Positions 1 to 7,837 of a DNA stretch of 64,000 nt are shown here, one piece after another. The position numbers were made by a program, and so were the translations under genes. Below the pieces are notes generated by a model. The model had not been told where the DNA came from, did no database searches, and saw nothing but the letters and a program-made list of their open reading frames with translations. Positions within the stretch are counted from its first letter, which is position 1; each line of letters begins with the position of its first letter. The DNA is from Syntrophobacter sp. SbD2 (lineage in GTDB: Bacteria > Desulfobacterota > Binatia > UBA9968): the NCBI GenBank assembly GCA_945889495.1, contig CAMDBU010000002.1:1-64000 (forward strand), given 5' to 3'.

Positions 1-69
1 GCAACTGTTCGAGCTTTTTGGGAGCCACGATGGGACGGTCCATGCTACAAAACGGTCTCCAAGGACCGA

Positions 70-215
70 GGGGCGAACGGCCTGTCCCATCCTGTTTCGT
101 GTTAAACAATGTGCATACAGACACTTCAATTTCATTATACAAGGGGCGAACGGCCTGTCCCATCCTGTTTCGTGTTAAACAATGTGCATACAGACACTTC
201 AATTTCATTATACAA
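70..215. repeat. two tandem copies of a 73-bp unit
   Basis: Two consecutive, apparently identical 73-bp units start with GGGGCGAACGGCC at 70 and 143, and the first 8 bases of a third unit begin the palindrome at 216. The unit length is not a multiple of three, so the short open frames across it shift frame between copies and are not credible genes. Positions 1-69 and 238-301 show no gene and no other clear signal. The copy number could vary or be misassembled, because the units look identical. Confidence 0.9.
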
Positions 216-237
216 GGGGCGAAATATTTTTCGCCCC
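216..237. repeat. GGGGCGAA palindrome closing the tandem array
   Basis: Eight-base arms GGGGCGAA and TTCGCCCC flank a 6-base AT loop. The left arm equals the start of each 73-bp unit. A related palindrome built on GGGCGAATG lies at 16501. It may act as a bidirectional terminator at the 3' end of the minus-strand capA-like gene, or as a mobile palindromic unit. The function is inferred. Confidence 0.7.
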
Positions 238-248
238 TACAATGACCC

Positions 249-272
249 GCGCCGTTCGTCCTGGTGCAATCA
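249..272. repeat. short direct repeat, copy 1 (flanks capA-like gene)
   Basis: A stretch beginning GCGCCGTTCGT and ending GCAATCA recurs in the same orientation at 1810-1833 with two 1-base indels. The two copies bracket the capA-like gene, one just beyond its 3' end and one upstream of its 5' end. Confidence 0.6.
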
Positions 273-301
273 TCTTCACGGTAAATCTGAAATAATCAAA
301 T

Positions 302-1672
302 TCATTCAACGCTAATTACGGCGCAGCCCTCTTGCAGTTTGACCACCGTGCCGAGGGGTGCTGAGACTTTCGCCACTCGCGCTAAGATCGATTGTCCCAA
401 CTCGCCGTCGGCGAGCATGGGGCGGCCGCGCTGGGAACGGGGTTGGCCGAAGCCCATGTCGACGGGATAGAGCTCGATGCGCTGGAGTTTGCCTTTGTCG
501 AAGCGGCAGAGCGCGGCCACCGACTGCCAAAACTCTGGTGACGCTGGATGGCCTTTGGTGCCGTTGCCGGTGCGGTGATCGAAAAAATCCGACGGCGTCG
601 CGCGGTTGTCGAGGCCGAAGCGGTCGAAGGGATAGGCCGGCACATGATTCAAAGTCTCGTTCTGCATCATGAGATTGCCCAAGCTGTAAAAGATCGGCTT
701 GCCGCGATAAATTTCGATGCCCATCAACAGATGCGGCCCGTGGCAGGCGAAGACATCGGCGCCAGCATCGATGGCGCGATGGGCGAAGTCGTGGACGAAG
801 TCGGGCTGCTCGGTGACCTCGGTGCGCTTCTTCGCTGTTAGCCAGCTGCGGCCGATCAAGTCCTGGCTGTGCAGGCTGACGATCACGCAGTCAGCCTGGC
901 GGCGCGCTTCGCGAATCTGCCGGAGATTTTCTTCTACATCGTTCTCGTCGCAAGCGGTGCGGATATCGAAAGTCTCACCGAGCAAGTAGCGGTCGCCGCG
1001 ATATTTATATTCCGTTCGGGTCGCCGCGCCGATCTGCCCGTCGGTGTGAAAGCCGTGGTCGATCATCCGTTGGCGTTGGTCGTCGAAACCGAGCGAGCCG
1101 CCGAGCCGCTGCAAGGCTTGGAAAGATTCTTTATCGACAACGAAGGTGACTTCATAGCCGAGCGCGTTGACGCCGGGCTTGCCGCGAAAGTCGACTCGTT
1201 GATTGGCGGCGCGATTTTGCTCCGACGGCAGATGGGCGCTGGCGGCGATGAGCGCGATGCGGCCGTTGGCGGTGTCGAGATAAGCCGGGCTGCTGGCCTG
1301 GCGCAGATTCTCGCCGGTGCCGGCGTGGACGATGCCAGCGGCGTCGAGATATTTATTTTGCAGGCGTAACCCTTCTTCGCCGAAGTTGAGCGAGTGGCTG
1401 TTGGCGCAGCTGAGTAGATTAAAACCGAACCATTGCAAATCCTCGAGCAGCTCCGGCTCGGTGACCATATGGGTACCGGTGCGGATCGCCGGCGTGCCCT
1501 CGCCGTAGCGGATCACCATGCTTTCCAAATTGGCGAAACAGCCATCGGCATTGCGCAGAATTTCGCGCAGGGCGAGAAAGCGCGGCTCGTTAAATACCGC
1601 CAAGCGGCGCGATGGCATGATATCGCCGCAGATCGCCAGCGCGGCTTGTCCTAGTTCGGAGTTGTAAAGCAT
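302..1672 (-). CDS. CapA family protein (poly-gamma-glutamate capsule synthesis-like metallophosphatase)
   Basis: This encodes about 456 residues of the CapA/PGA_cap family, a calcineurin-like metallophosphatase fold linked to poly-gamma-glutamate capsule export. Visible motifs are CGDIMPSRRL (residues 15-24), a NLE at 48-50, ANSHSLNFG near 90 where family members usually have NNHxxDxG, VIVSLHSQDL where many have SLHWG, and a late GADVFACHGPH. I chose the ATG at 1672 because GAGAG lies about 10 bases upstream; an in-frame upstream start exists at 1768 but adds a basic, unconserved leader. No signal peptide is evident and no other capsule genes are adjacent, so a capsule role is unproven. A general phosphoesterase is the alternative. 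Confidence 0.85.
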   Translation of the reverse strand: MLYNSELGQAALAICGDIMPSRRLAVFNEPRFLALREILRNADGCFANLESMVIRYGEGTPAIRTGTHMVTEPELLEDLQWFGFNLLSCANSHSLNFGEEGLRLQNKYLDAAGIVHAGTGENLRQASSPAYLDTANGRIALIAASAHLPSEQNRAANQRVDFRGKPGVNALGYEVTFVVDKESFQALQRLGGSLGFDDQRQRMIDHGFHTDGQIGAATRTEYKYRGDRYLLGETFDIRTACDENDVEENLRQIREARRQADCVIVSLHSQDLIGRSWLTAKKRTEVTEQPDFVHDFAHRAIDAGADVFACHGPHLLMGIEIYRGKPIFYSLGNLMMQNETLNHVPAYPFDRFGLDNRATPSDFFDHRTGNGTKGHPASPEFWQSVAALCRFDKGKLQRIELYPVDMGFGQPRSQRGRPMLADGELGQSILARVAKVSAPLGTVVKLQEGCAVISVE

Positions 1673-1809
1673 GATGAAAAATCTCTCGCACCGACGATAG
1701 GGGAGTCGGCCGCGGATTGTCAAGTTAGCGCGCTGTTTTGGTCGGCTAGAATGGCTCTGCTTAATCAACGACGCGGTAATCTTCTAAGCCCTGGAGCAAG
1801 CTGCGCTGC

Positions 1810-1833
1810 GCGCCGTTCGTCTGGTGGCAATCA
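1810..1833. repeat. short direct repeat, copy 2 (flanks capA-like gene)
   Basis: This is the second copy of the element at 249-272, with the same GCGCCGTTCGT start and GCAATCA end. It lies in the 181-base spacer between the capA-like gene and the downstream end of the Rossmann reductase gene. Confidence 0.6.
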
Positions 1834-1853
1834 GGATTACACGACCAACACCA

Positions 1854-2609
1854 TCAGAGCTTCTTCGCCCGCTCGATCATCTCCGGCGCGGAGATCTCCT
1901 GGCCGTAGAGTGGGTTGGTCTGCTCGAACAGCCGGGCGCGGTCCATGCCGCCCAACACGGCGGGATCGAAGCCGGCGTCGCGCACCAGCCGTGAAGCGAC
2001 TTTCAGCGCTTCCTGATCGTCGCCGGCCATGGGAATGGCGATGCGCGCCTCGGCGCGATTGGCGTTGTTGCGCAGCCGGTTGACGCCCAAGGTGTTGAAC
2101 GCGCGCACCACCCGGACGCCGGGCAGCAGTCTTTGAGTGGTCAGACCGACGCCTTTCTCGCGCGCTTCCTTGCCAATCTCGCCATCGCGGGCGAGCACGG
2201 CGTTGCCGGTGTCGATGACGATCTTGCCGGCGAGATCCTTGGCGTAGTCCTTGGAAATTTGGCTCATCGAACCGTAGGGCACGGCGATGAGTATCACGTC
2301 GCCAAAGGCGATGGCGTCTTGCACAGTGCCGGCGCGCGCCTGCGGCCCGACCTTATCGACCAGCGGCTTTAACTTCTCCGGATTGCGCGACGAAAACAAA
2401 ACCTGATGTCCCGCCTTGGCCCAAAACTCGCCGAGTGTGCTACCGATGTTGCCGGAGCCGATGATGCCGATCTTGAGTGGATTGGAGGGAGCCGATGGCT
2501 GACTGAAAACCGATCTAGGCAAGATTCCTAACACCAACGCGACCGCCAATATTCCAGTGAAGTATTGAGCAACGCGAATCGTCCAATTCAGTAATTTGTG
2601 CTGTGCCAT
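1854..2609 (-). CDS. NADPH-dependent F420 reductase-like Rossmann protein with N-terminal export or anchor segment
   Basis: About 251 residues. A Rossmann nucleotide-binding loop GSGNIG sits at residues 51-56, followed by FSSRNPEK (a likely NADP-phosphate contact region), IAVPYGS and VIDTGNAV, as in the NADP oxidoreductase coenzyme F420-dependent family. Unusually, residues 12-36 form a hydrophobic segment ending in VFSQPSAP, which resembles a signal peptide or membrane anchor, while this family is normally cytoplasmic. The ATG at 2609 is preferred because AAGGGGA lies 6-7 bases upstream; an earlier frame start at 2639 lacks this. The substrate is unknown. The gene stands alone between the capA-like gene and a toxin-antitoxin pair on the same strand. 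Confidence 0.8.
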   Translation of the reverse strand: MAQHKLLNWTIRVAQYFTGILAVALVLGILPRSVFSQPSAPSNPLKIGIIGSGNIGSTLGEFWAKAGHQVLFSSRNPEKLKPLVDKVGPQARAGTVQDAIAFGDVILIAVPYGSMSQISKDYAKDLAGKIVIDTGNAVLARDGEIGKEAREKGVGLTTQRLLPGVRVVRAFNTLGVNRLRNNANRAEARIAIPMAGDDQEALKVASRLVRDAGFDPAVLGGMDRARLFEQTNPLYGQEISAPEMIERAKKL

Positions 2610-2677
2610 GTCAGATCCCCTTCCGAGCCAACTAGCCAATGTTTACTGGGGAGAAGTTATTGAAGCGGCGGTTATAG

Positions 2678-3109
2678 TCACACCGATTGTTCTTCCCAGA
2701 GATTAATGCAAGCAACTCCACAGCGGGTAAAGTCGTCGGTATTTCGGGTCACCACCTGGAGATCATGAATCAGCGCACTGGTGGCAATCAGGCTATCGAC
2801 AATAGGCAACGGCGCCCCGCGCCGCTCCGATTCACCAGTGATGGCCCCCCAGCGCGTTGCAACACGCATGTCTATCGGAATGATGCGGCCGGCAAATCTT
2901 GCGGTTAGGTCGCGCCGGACCCAAGTCGTCAGTTTAGTTTTGCGCGCGGAAGCGGGCAGCTTTGCAACCCCCTTTTCAAGCTCACCCATTGTCAACACGC
3001 TCAAGTAAAGCGTAGATTCCTCCTGAGCATTTACCCAGTCAACGACCTGGTGTCGAGGACTCTTCTTGATGAACTCGGAAAGCACGCAGGTGTCGAGGAG
3101 AAAACTCAC
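2678..3109 (-). CDS. vapC: VapC-like PIN-domain toxin
   Basis: A 143-residue PIN-domain ribonuclease. The N-terminal LLDTCVLSE carries the first catalytic Asp, followed by a mid-domain Glu (MGELEKGV), then PIVDSLIATSA and VTRNTDDF near the C-terminus carrying the remaining acidic residues. The start overlaps the stop of the upstream antitoxin by 4 bases (ATGA), typical for translational coupling in VapBC-type modules. The toxin would cleave tRNA or other RNA when the antitoxin is lost. The target cannot be predicted from sequence. Confidence 0.9.
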   Translation of the reverse strand: MSFLLDTCVLSEFIKKSPRHQVVDWVNAQEESTLYLSVLTMGELEKGVAKLPASARKTKLTTWVRRDLTARFAGRIIPIDMRVATRWGAITGESERRGAPLPIVDSLIATSALIHDLQVVTRNTDDFTRCGVACINLWEEQSV

Positions 3110-3360
3110 AACTTAATCTTTCTGCCCGTATCCCGGCTACGCCCAAGATCAAGATCAACCCCGGCGAGCGGTGAGTTACGAAGAAAATCGACCAAGCTGC
3201 CCTTCGGCTTAGCAAGCTTTTTGTAATCCTTCGCCGAGACCACGACCGCTGCATCTTCCCCATGCAAGGTAATCACCTGCGGGCCTTCGTGGCGCGCCTT
3301 GCGAACAACTTCGGAAAGACGATTCTTCGCTTCTTGCAACTGCCATTTCACCGTAGACAT
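3106..3360 (-). CDS. Phd/YefM-family antitoxin
   Basis: About 84 residues. It begins with a typical Phd/YefM N-terminal DNA-binding region: KWQLQEAKNRLSEVVRKA, then GPQVITLHGEDAAVVVSAKDY, and ends in a variable toxin-binding tail. The ATG at 3360 has GGGAGGATC immediately upstream; a slightly earlier in-frame start at 3372 has no such site. It precedes and overlaps the PIN toxin gene by 4 bases. By family behaviour it should neutralise the toxin and repress its own promoter. Confidence 0.9.
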   Translation of the reverse strand: MSTVKWQLQEAKNRLSEVVRKARHEGPQVITLHGEDAAVVVSAKDYKKLAKPKGSLVDFLRNSPLAGVDLDLGRSRDTGRKIKL

Positions 3361-3454
3361 GGATCCTCCCATCGATTCTGGCCAGTCTGGCTATAATAGC
3401 GCGTCCCTGGCTCCAAGGAAACTGCTTGAACGACTTGAACAGGTTCAGTCTCGG

Positions 3455-4453
3455 TTATCGCGGATACAGCTCCTTGATAAACCCTTCCTTGGCCAGCTGA
3501 TCGAGCGGCGCCGGGTCGTAGAACTTGCGCGCGTCGGCGCCCTTGGCTTTGGGGTTGCGCTCGGCCAGGTCTTCCATCACCGCTTCCATCTCCGGCAAGG
3601 TCACCGTTGGGATGTTGCGGATGTAGCCAAGGACATAACTCTTGAACGCGCTCATGAGCAGCTTGGTGTCCGAGTTGCGGGTGTATTTGCCGAGGATGCG
3701 CACGGTGAAGTCGGGGTTGGCCTTGGCGTACTTGATGCCTTCCAGGGTGGCTTTGAGAAAGCGGTTGAGCGTCTGTGGCCGATTGCGGATGAACGCGTCG
3801 GTGGTCACCAGCGCCGTGCCGGGATAGCGAAACTTCACTTCGCTCAAGTTGAGAAATTCCCGGTAGCCAGCTTCCTTGGCCTTCTCCAAAGTCGGCGACG
3901 AGATCAAGCCGCCTTTGATCACCCCCTGCTGCATGAACAGCAGGATCTCCGGCACGCCGCCGGTCTGGATCATCTTGATGTCCCTGTTGGGATCGAGGCC
4001 GTACTCGGCCACTGCTTTGCGCAGGCCGAGATCGGTGAGCGAGCCGAAGCGGCTGACGCCGAACGTCTTGCCCTTCAAATCCTGCGGCGTCGCGATATCT
4101 GGCGTGGTCACTAGGCTCATGGGGATAACGTTGATGGTCGTGCCGATGGTGATCGCGTCGGAGCCGGACAAGCGAGACAGCGCCGCCGCCGCGCCGGAGC
4201 CTTGCACGATATGGGCGTCGCCGGACAGCAAAGTGGTGATCGCCTGGGCGCCGGCGACATAGATGACGCTGACATCGAGGCCGTATTTCTTGAAGATACC
4301 GGCCTCGTGGGGCACCCAGGTGGTGATCGAAGTGGCAGCGATCGATGAGTAGCAGAGATTGATTTTTTCTAGCTCCGGCTGCGCCGCCTCAACCGCCGGC
4401 AGCCCAAGCCCTACTCCCAGAGCGAGCGACAAGAACCATCGCACCAGCTTCAT
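3455..4453 (-). CDS. NMT1/THI5-like ABC transporter substrate-binding protein
   Basis: About 332 residues with a signal peptide (MKLVRWFLSLALGVGLGLPAVEAA). The mature part has the NMT1/SsuA/TauA-like periplasmic fold: INLCYSSIAATSITTWVPHEAGIFKKYGLDV, a ligand-loop region SGAAAALSRL, then DLKGKTFGVSRFGSLTDLGLRKA. The ATG at 4453 has an AGGAGG ribosome site. No permease or ATPase gene is nearby, so it is an orphan binding protein whose ligand is unknown. It resembles the product of the gene at 6790 in layout (both have the FGSLTDL motif), which suggests paralogy. Confidence 0.9.
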   Translation of the reverse strand: MKLVRWFLSLALGVGLGLPAVEAAQPELEKINLCYSSIAATSITTWVPHEAGIFKKYGLDVSVIYVAGAQAITTLLSGDAHIVQGSGAAAALSRLSGSDAITIGTTINVIPMSLVTTPDIATPQDLKGKTFGVSRFGSLTDLGLRKAVAEYGLDPNRDIKMIQTGGVPEILLFMQQGVIKGGLISSPTLEKAKEAGYREFLNLSEVKFRYPGTALVTTDAFIRNRPQTLNRFLKATLEGIKYAKANPDFTVRILGKYTRNSDTKLLMSAFKSYVLGYIRNIPTVTLPEMEAVMEDLAERNPKAKGADARKFYDPAPLDQLAKEGFIKELYPR

Positions 4454-4560
4454 CGAACCTCCTACCGCGTCCAAGAACTTTGTCGCTGAACTTAGAGAAG
4501 GGGGCACACCAAGTCAAGGCAAGATTTCACGCCAGCGCCGACCGGCTGTGGCGTGATCGG

Positions 4561-4656
4561 AGGTTCGCCCTTCGAGAGCCTCAAGACGAACGGGGAAATG
4601 CTTGAATTCACCGCCAAGCGATTCCGTTGGCGGTGAAGTTCTCGAACCATGAGCCG
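4561..4656. repeat. palindromic REP/BIME-like element
   Basis: The spacer between divergent genes holds a perfect inverted repeat with 11-base arms (TTCACCGCCAA at 4607 and TTGGCGGTGAA at 4627) and a 9-base loop. It is bracketed by an imperfect GTTCG...CGAAC palindrome at about 4563-4592 and a further partial arm at about 4638-4656. The layout resembles a composite repetitive extragenic palindrome. No function is demonstrated. Confidence 0.6.
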
Positions 4657-4759
4657 AAGTGAGACACAGTCCGTCGGCAAGAAAGACATTCTCAATTGAG
4701 TTGCCGCCATGGCTATGATATTTCCGGTCCAGCTATCTCGCTTCGACGATACGAGTTTT

Positions 4760-5905
4760 ATGAACGATCCAATCACAACCGCCGGCGTCATCGGTCTCGG
4801 CGTCATGGGCTTCGACATCGCCTTTCTCTACGCCATGAAGGGCTTGCGCACGCTGGCCTTCGACGCGGCCAAGGCGGCCATGGATTCGCTCACCGACCGA
4901 CGCGAGCAGACCATTGAGCGGTTGCAGAAGCGCCAGCGCATCACCGACGGCGAGATCGACAATCTGCGCACGCTGCTCATACCGGCGAGCGATCTCAATG
5001 GCCTGGCGGCGGCCGATCTGGTCACCGAAGCGGTTTCAGAAAACGCCCGAACCAAACTTGCCGTTTACAAGACGCTGCGCGAAGCCGGTTTCCACGGTCT
5101 GCTCACCACCAATACGTCCTCGGTGACCCGCGCAACCTTGCTCAGTGTGGAAACCATCGACAGCCACAAGTTCGCCCTGACCCACTTTTTCAATCCGGTG
5201 CTCTACACCCAGATGGTCGAAGTGGTCAGCGGCGACATGGACGCGGCGAACCGGGAATCAATTCTAGACTTTCTTAAAACTCTCGGCCGCGACCCGGTGC
5301 CGGTGCAAGACATCTCCGGTTTCGTCTCCAACGGCATCCTGATGATCTACGCGGTCATGGCCTGCCGGCTATTGGAGCGAGGCGCGCGCATTGAGCAGAT
5401 CGATCAGGCGGCCAAAGAATTGAAACTGCTGCCGCCGCTGCTGAGCTTCGACAGTTGGAAGCCGTCCATCGTCGAAGACGTGACGCGGATCATGCGTGAG
5501 TTGCGCGGCGACGAGTTTCTGCGCTCGTCCAAGTTGCTGTCGCGCCTGGCCGAAGCCAATCCGCGCTTTTACGCCGGCGCCAATCCCAATCCAAAAGTTT
5601 ATGAGTTGACCGCGGCCGGCGATGCTTCGCTGTCGGACGCGGATGTGCAGCTGGCGCTACAAACTTCGATGCTGGTGGCCGCCGCGCGGGTTGGCGAGCT
5701 CGGCGAAACCCAGCCGATGGTCGACCGGGTCGCCACCGACGGCATCAAGATGCCGCGCCCGCCGCTGCGCGACATCGACGCCATGGGAACGGTCGCACTG
5801 CTCGACAACTTGGCCGCGACCAACCGCGTGATCGGCGGCACGCCACTGCCCGCGCCGGTTTCGCTGGTAGAGATGGCGCGCACTCAGGTCAAGTTCTACG
5901 CTTAG
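4760..5905 (+). CDS. 3-hydroxyacyl-CoA dehydrogenase family protein
   Basis: About 381 residues from the ATG at 4760. An N-terminal Rossmann domain begins AGVIGLGVMGFDIAF, followed by ADLVTEAVSEN, TNTSSVTRATL and KFALTHFFNPVLYTQMVEVV, the signature region of NAD-binding 3-hydroxyacyl-CoA dehydrogenases. A C-terminal helical domain starts at about GFVSNGILM. The family oxidises 3-hydroxyacyl-CoA with NAD in fatty or aromatic acid breakdown. An in-frame start at 4709 would add 17 unconserved residues; neither start has a strong ribosome site. It is followed 21 bases later by an amidohydrolase gene on the same strand. Confidence 0.85.
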   Translation: MNDPITTAGVIGLGVMGFDIAFLYAMKGLRTLAFDAAKAAMDSLTDRREQTIERLQKRQRITDGEIDNLRTLLIPASDLNGLAAADLVTEAVSENARTKLAVYKTLREAGFHGLLTTNTSSVTRATLLSVETIDSHKFALTHFFNPVLYTQMVEVVSGDMDAANRESILDFLKTLGRDPVPVQDISGFVSNGILMIYAVMACRLLERGARIEQIDQAAKELKLLPPLLSFDSWKPSIVEDVTRIMRELRGDEFLRSSKLLSRLAEANPRFYAGANPNPKVYELTAAGDASLSDADVQLALQTSMLVAAARVGELGETQPMVDRVATDGIKMPRPPLRDIDAMGTVALLDNLAATNRVIGGTPLPAPVSLVEMARTQVKFYA

Positions 5906-5926
5906 CGGCGCAGCGAGTTTAAACCC

Positions 5927-6760
5927 ATGAAAGCCTTCGACGTCCACGTCCACCCCAGCACCCGCGGCCTTGACCACCACGCCTGCGGCTATTTTCGCCG
6001 CGACTTGAACGACATCCCGCAAACTCCCGAAGGGTTCGCCGCGTTGTATGCGAAAAATGACGTGCAAGCGCTATTGATCGGCTGGCATCCGTCGACGGTC
6101 AACGAAGGGGCGCGCAACAGCAACGACCATGTGCTCGATCTGGTGGCCGCTTATCCAGAAACTTTTCCCGGCATACTTGCCGCCCTCGATACTAACGCCG
6201 CCGACTTGAGCGCCGTGGCGCGCTACGCCGAGGAGCTGGTAAAAAATCCCAAGGTCAAAGGCTTCAAGTTTCATCCGCCCGATCAGGGATTCTATCCCAA
6301 CGACAAACGCTTCTACGATATTTGGGAGATCATCCAGGCGAGCGGCAAGCCGGCGCTGTTCCACGTCGGCTTCACCGTGCTCGGCGCCGGCACCGACGGC
6401 GGCAGCGGCATCGCGCTCGACTATGGCCGGCCGATTTTCCTCGACACGCTGGCACGCGACTTTCCCAAGATGAAAATCATCGCCGCCCATCCCGGCTGGC
6501 CCTGGGAACAGGAGCTGATCGGCGTGGTCACGCACAAAAAAAATCTCTTCGTCGACACCTCAGGTTACCTGGCCGAACAGCTGCCCGAGCTATTTCAAAA
6601 AGCCATCGGCGGCCGCTTGCAAGACAAAGCCTTGTTCGGCACCGACTTCCCCTACGTTGACTTGGAAAAAGCCCTGGCGAGCTTCGACAAGCTGAATTTC
6701 AAACCGGCGGTGAAAGACAAACTGCTGTTCGCCAACGCCCAGCAGCTCTTCAAACTCTAA
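5927..6760 (+). CDS. amidohydrolase-family metal-dependent hydrolase
   Basis: A 277-residue TIM-barrel protein of the amidohydrolase-2 family, which includes ACMSD and o-pyrocatechuate-type decarboxylases. Metal-binding features are the N-terminal DVHVHP, KGFKFHPP with a His, LFHVGFT, IIAAHPGWPW and the late LFGTDFPYV with the catalytic Asp. The next gene downstream is a substrate-binding protein, and the upstream neighbour is an acyl-CoA dehydrogenase-like gene, so a role in breakdown of an aromatic or cyclic acid is plausible but inferred. It is a homologue of the amidohydrolase at 20811. Confidence 0.88.
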   Translation: MKAFDVHVHPSTRGLDHHACGYFRRDLNDIPQTPEGFAALYAKNDVQALLIGWHPSTVNEGARNSNDHVLDLVAAYPETFPGILAALDTNAADLSAVARYAEELVKNPKVKGFKFHPPDQGFYPNDKRFYDIWEIIQASGKPALFHVGFTVLGAGTDGGSGIALDYGRPIFLDTLARDFPKMKIIAAHPGWPWEQELIGVVTHKKNLFVDTSGYLAEQLPELFQKAIGGRLQDKALFGTDFPYVDLEKALASFDKLNFKPAVKDKLLFANAQQLFKL

Positions 6761-6789
6761 CTAATAGTAACCTCGACCGAGGTGTAGAA

Positions 6790-7791
6790 ATGAAACGACT
6801 CCTACTCGTCATCATTATCCATATTATCCATTTTCAATTGTCCATTATCCATTCATTCGCGGCGCAAAGCGCCGCGAACACCGCGCTGCGCGTTGGCTAC
6901 CCATCGCCGAGCGCGGCGTTCTACCCGCTGTTCGCGACCAAAGAAGCCGGGCTGTTGGATAAGTACGGCTTCGACAGCGACATGGTTTACGTCCAGGGGG
7001 TCAAGCTGATTCAGGTTCATGTCTCCGGGCAACTCGACATCGCGACGGTGTCGTCGGTGGTCTACCTGCAAGCCTCGGTCGGCGGTGCCGACTTGATCCA
7101 AGTCGCTAGCTCCATCGACAACCAGATCATGAAGCTGATGGTTCATCCGAGCATCGCCAAGCCACAGGACCTCAAGGGCAAGACCCTGGCAGTGACCGGC
7201 TTCGGCTCGTTGACCGATTTGCTAGTGCGGCAAGCGTTGAAAAACTGGGGCCTGGAGCCGCAGAAGGACGTCAAGCTCGTGCAGATCGGCCGCATGCCCG
7301 ATATCGCGACTGCGATCGCGCAGAAAACCGTCGACGGCGGCATGCTGTCGTTCCCAACCTCGCTGCACGCGGAAAAATTTAATTTGAAAACTTTACTCGA
7401 CTTCGCCGAGTCCGGATTCGAAAGCCCAGCGACGACCGTAGTCGTCAGCCGCCGCTATGCCAACAGCAACCGCGACGGGGTGCTGCGCTTTCTCAAAGCC
7501 TATATCGAAGGCACCAAGCGGCTGCTCACCGACCGCGAGTTGGGCATCCGCGCGCTCAGAAGATACGGCGGCGTCACCGACCGCGACATGCTCGCCACCA
7601 CCCACGACCTGTTCGCCTCCCGCTATATTAAGAAAATTCCCAAGATCAATATCAAAGGCGTGGAGAATTCGCTCAACCTAATCGCCGAGAACAATCCCAA
7701 AGCCAAAGGCCGTAAAGCCGAAGAATTCATGGACCCCAGCTTCATGGATGAGTTAGAAACGACGGGGTTTATCAAGTCGGTGTGGCCCTAA
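6790..7791 (+). CDS. NMT1/THI5-like ABC transporter substrate-binding protein with repeat-encoded signal peptide
   Basis: 333 residues. The mature part matches NMT1-like binding proteins: VGYPSPSAAFYPLFATKEAGLLDKYGF, then KPQDLKGKTLAVTGFGSLTDLLVRQAL and ENNPKAKG. GAGGTG lies about 6 bases upstream of the ATG. The signal peptide (MKRLLLVIIIHIIHFQLSIIHSFAA) is unusual: its codons for residues 9-23 are an array of 7-base ATTATCC-type words (6815-6856), so isoleucine and histidine recur. No permease or ATPase is adjacent. The ligand is unknown. Confidence 0.9.
   Translation: MKRLLLVIIIHIIHFQLSIIHSFAAQSAANTALRVGYPSPSAAFYPLFATKEAGLLDKYGFDSDMVYVQGVKLIQVHVSGQLDIATVSSVVYLQASVGGADLIQVASSIDNQIMKLMVHPSIAKPQDLKGKTLAVTGFGSLTDLLVRQALKNWGLEPQKDVKLVQIGRMPDIATAIAQKTVDGGMLSFPTSLHAEKFNLKTLLDFAESGFESPATTVVVSRRYANSNRDGVLRFLKAYIEGTKRLLTDRELGIRALRRYGGVTDRDMLATTHDLFASRYIKKIPKINIKGVENSLNLIAENNPKAKGRKAEEFMDPSFMDELETTGFIKSVWP
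6815..6856. repeat. heptamer array, ATTATCC word, inside a signal-peptide coding region
   Basis: Successive 7-base words such as ATTATCC, ATTTTCA, ATTGTCC, ATTATCC and ATTCATT follow one another in register, after an initial copy offset by 2 bases. The complementary word (ATGGATA) forms the array at 18664. The repeat is in frame within the gene at 6790. Confidence 0.85.
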
Positions 7792-7793
7792 CC

Positions 7794-7828
7794 ATTTTGG
7801 ATTTTGGATTGACGATTTTGGATTCGAG
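7794..7828. repeat. heptamer array, ATTTTGG word, upstream of a start codon
   Basis: Five 7-base words in exact register: ATTTTGG at 7794, 7801 and 7815, with ATTGACG at 7808 and ATTCGAG at 7822. The last word supplies the GAGG that serves as ribosome site for the gene at 7838. The first 16 bases are perfectly complementary to 7884-7899 inside that gene. Confidence 0.9.
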
Positions 7829-7837
7829 GACAAAAAC

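Noticed and set aside
70..215. CRISPR-like array
   Set aside because: Only two units without unique spacers of regular length; it is a plain tandem repeat and no cas genes are near.
18..245. Short plus-strand open frame over the 73-bp repeats
   Set aside because: The unit length is not a multiple of three, so the two copies are read in different frames, and no family or ribosome site is seen.
1821..2795. A shared 15-base string (CTGGTGGCAATCAGG) at about 1821 and 2778
   Set aside because: The second copy lies inside the conserved part of the VapC-like gene, so the match is probably chance rather than a repeat.
3299..4114. 271-codon plus-strand open frame opposite the binding-protein gene
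   Set aside because: It overlaps two better supported minus-strand genes and has no family signature.
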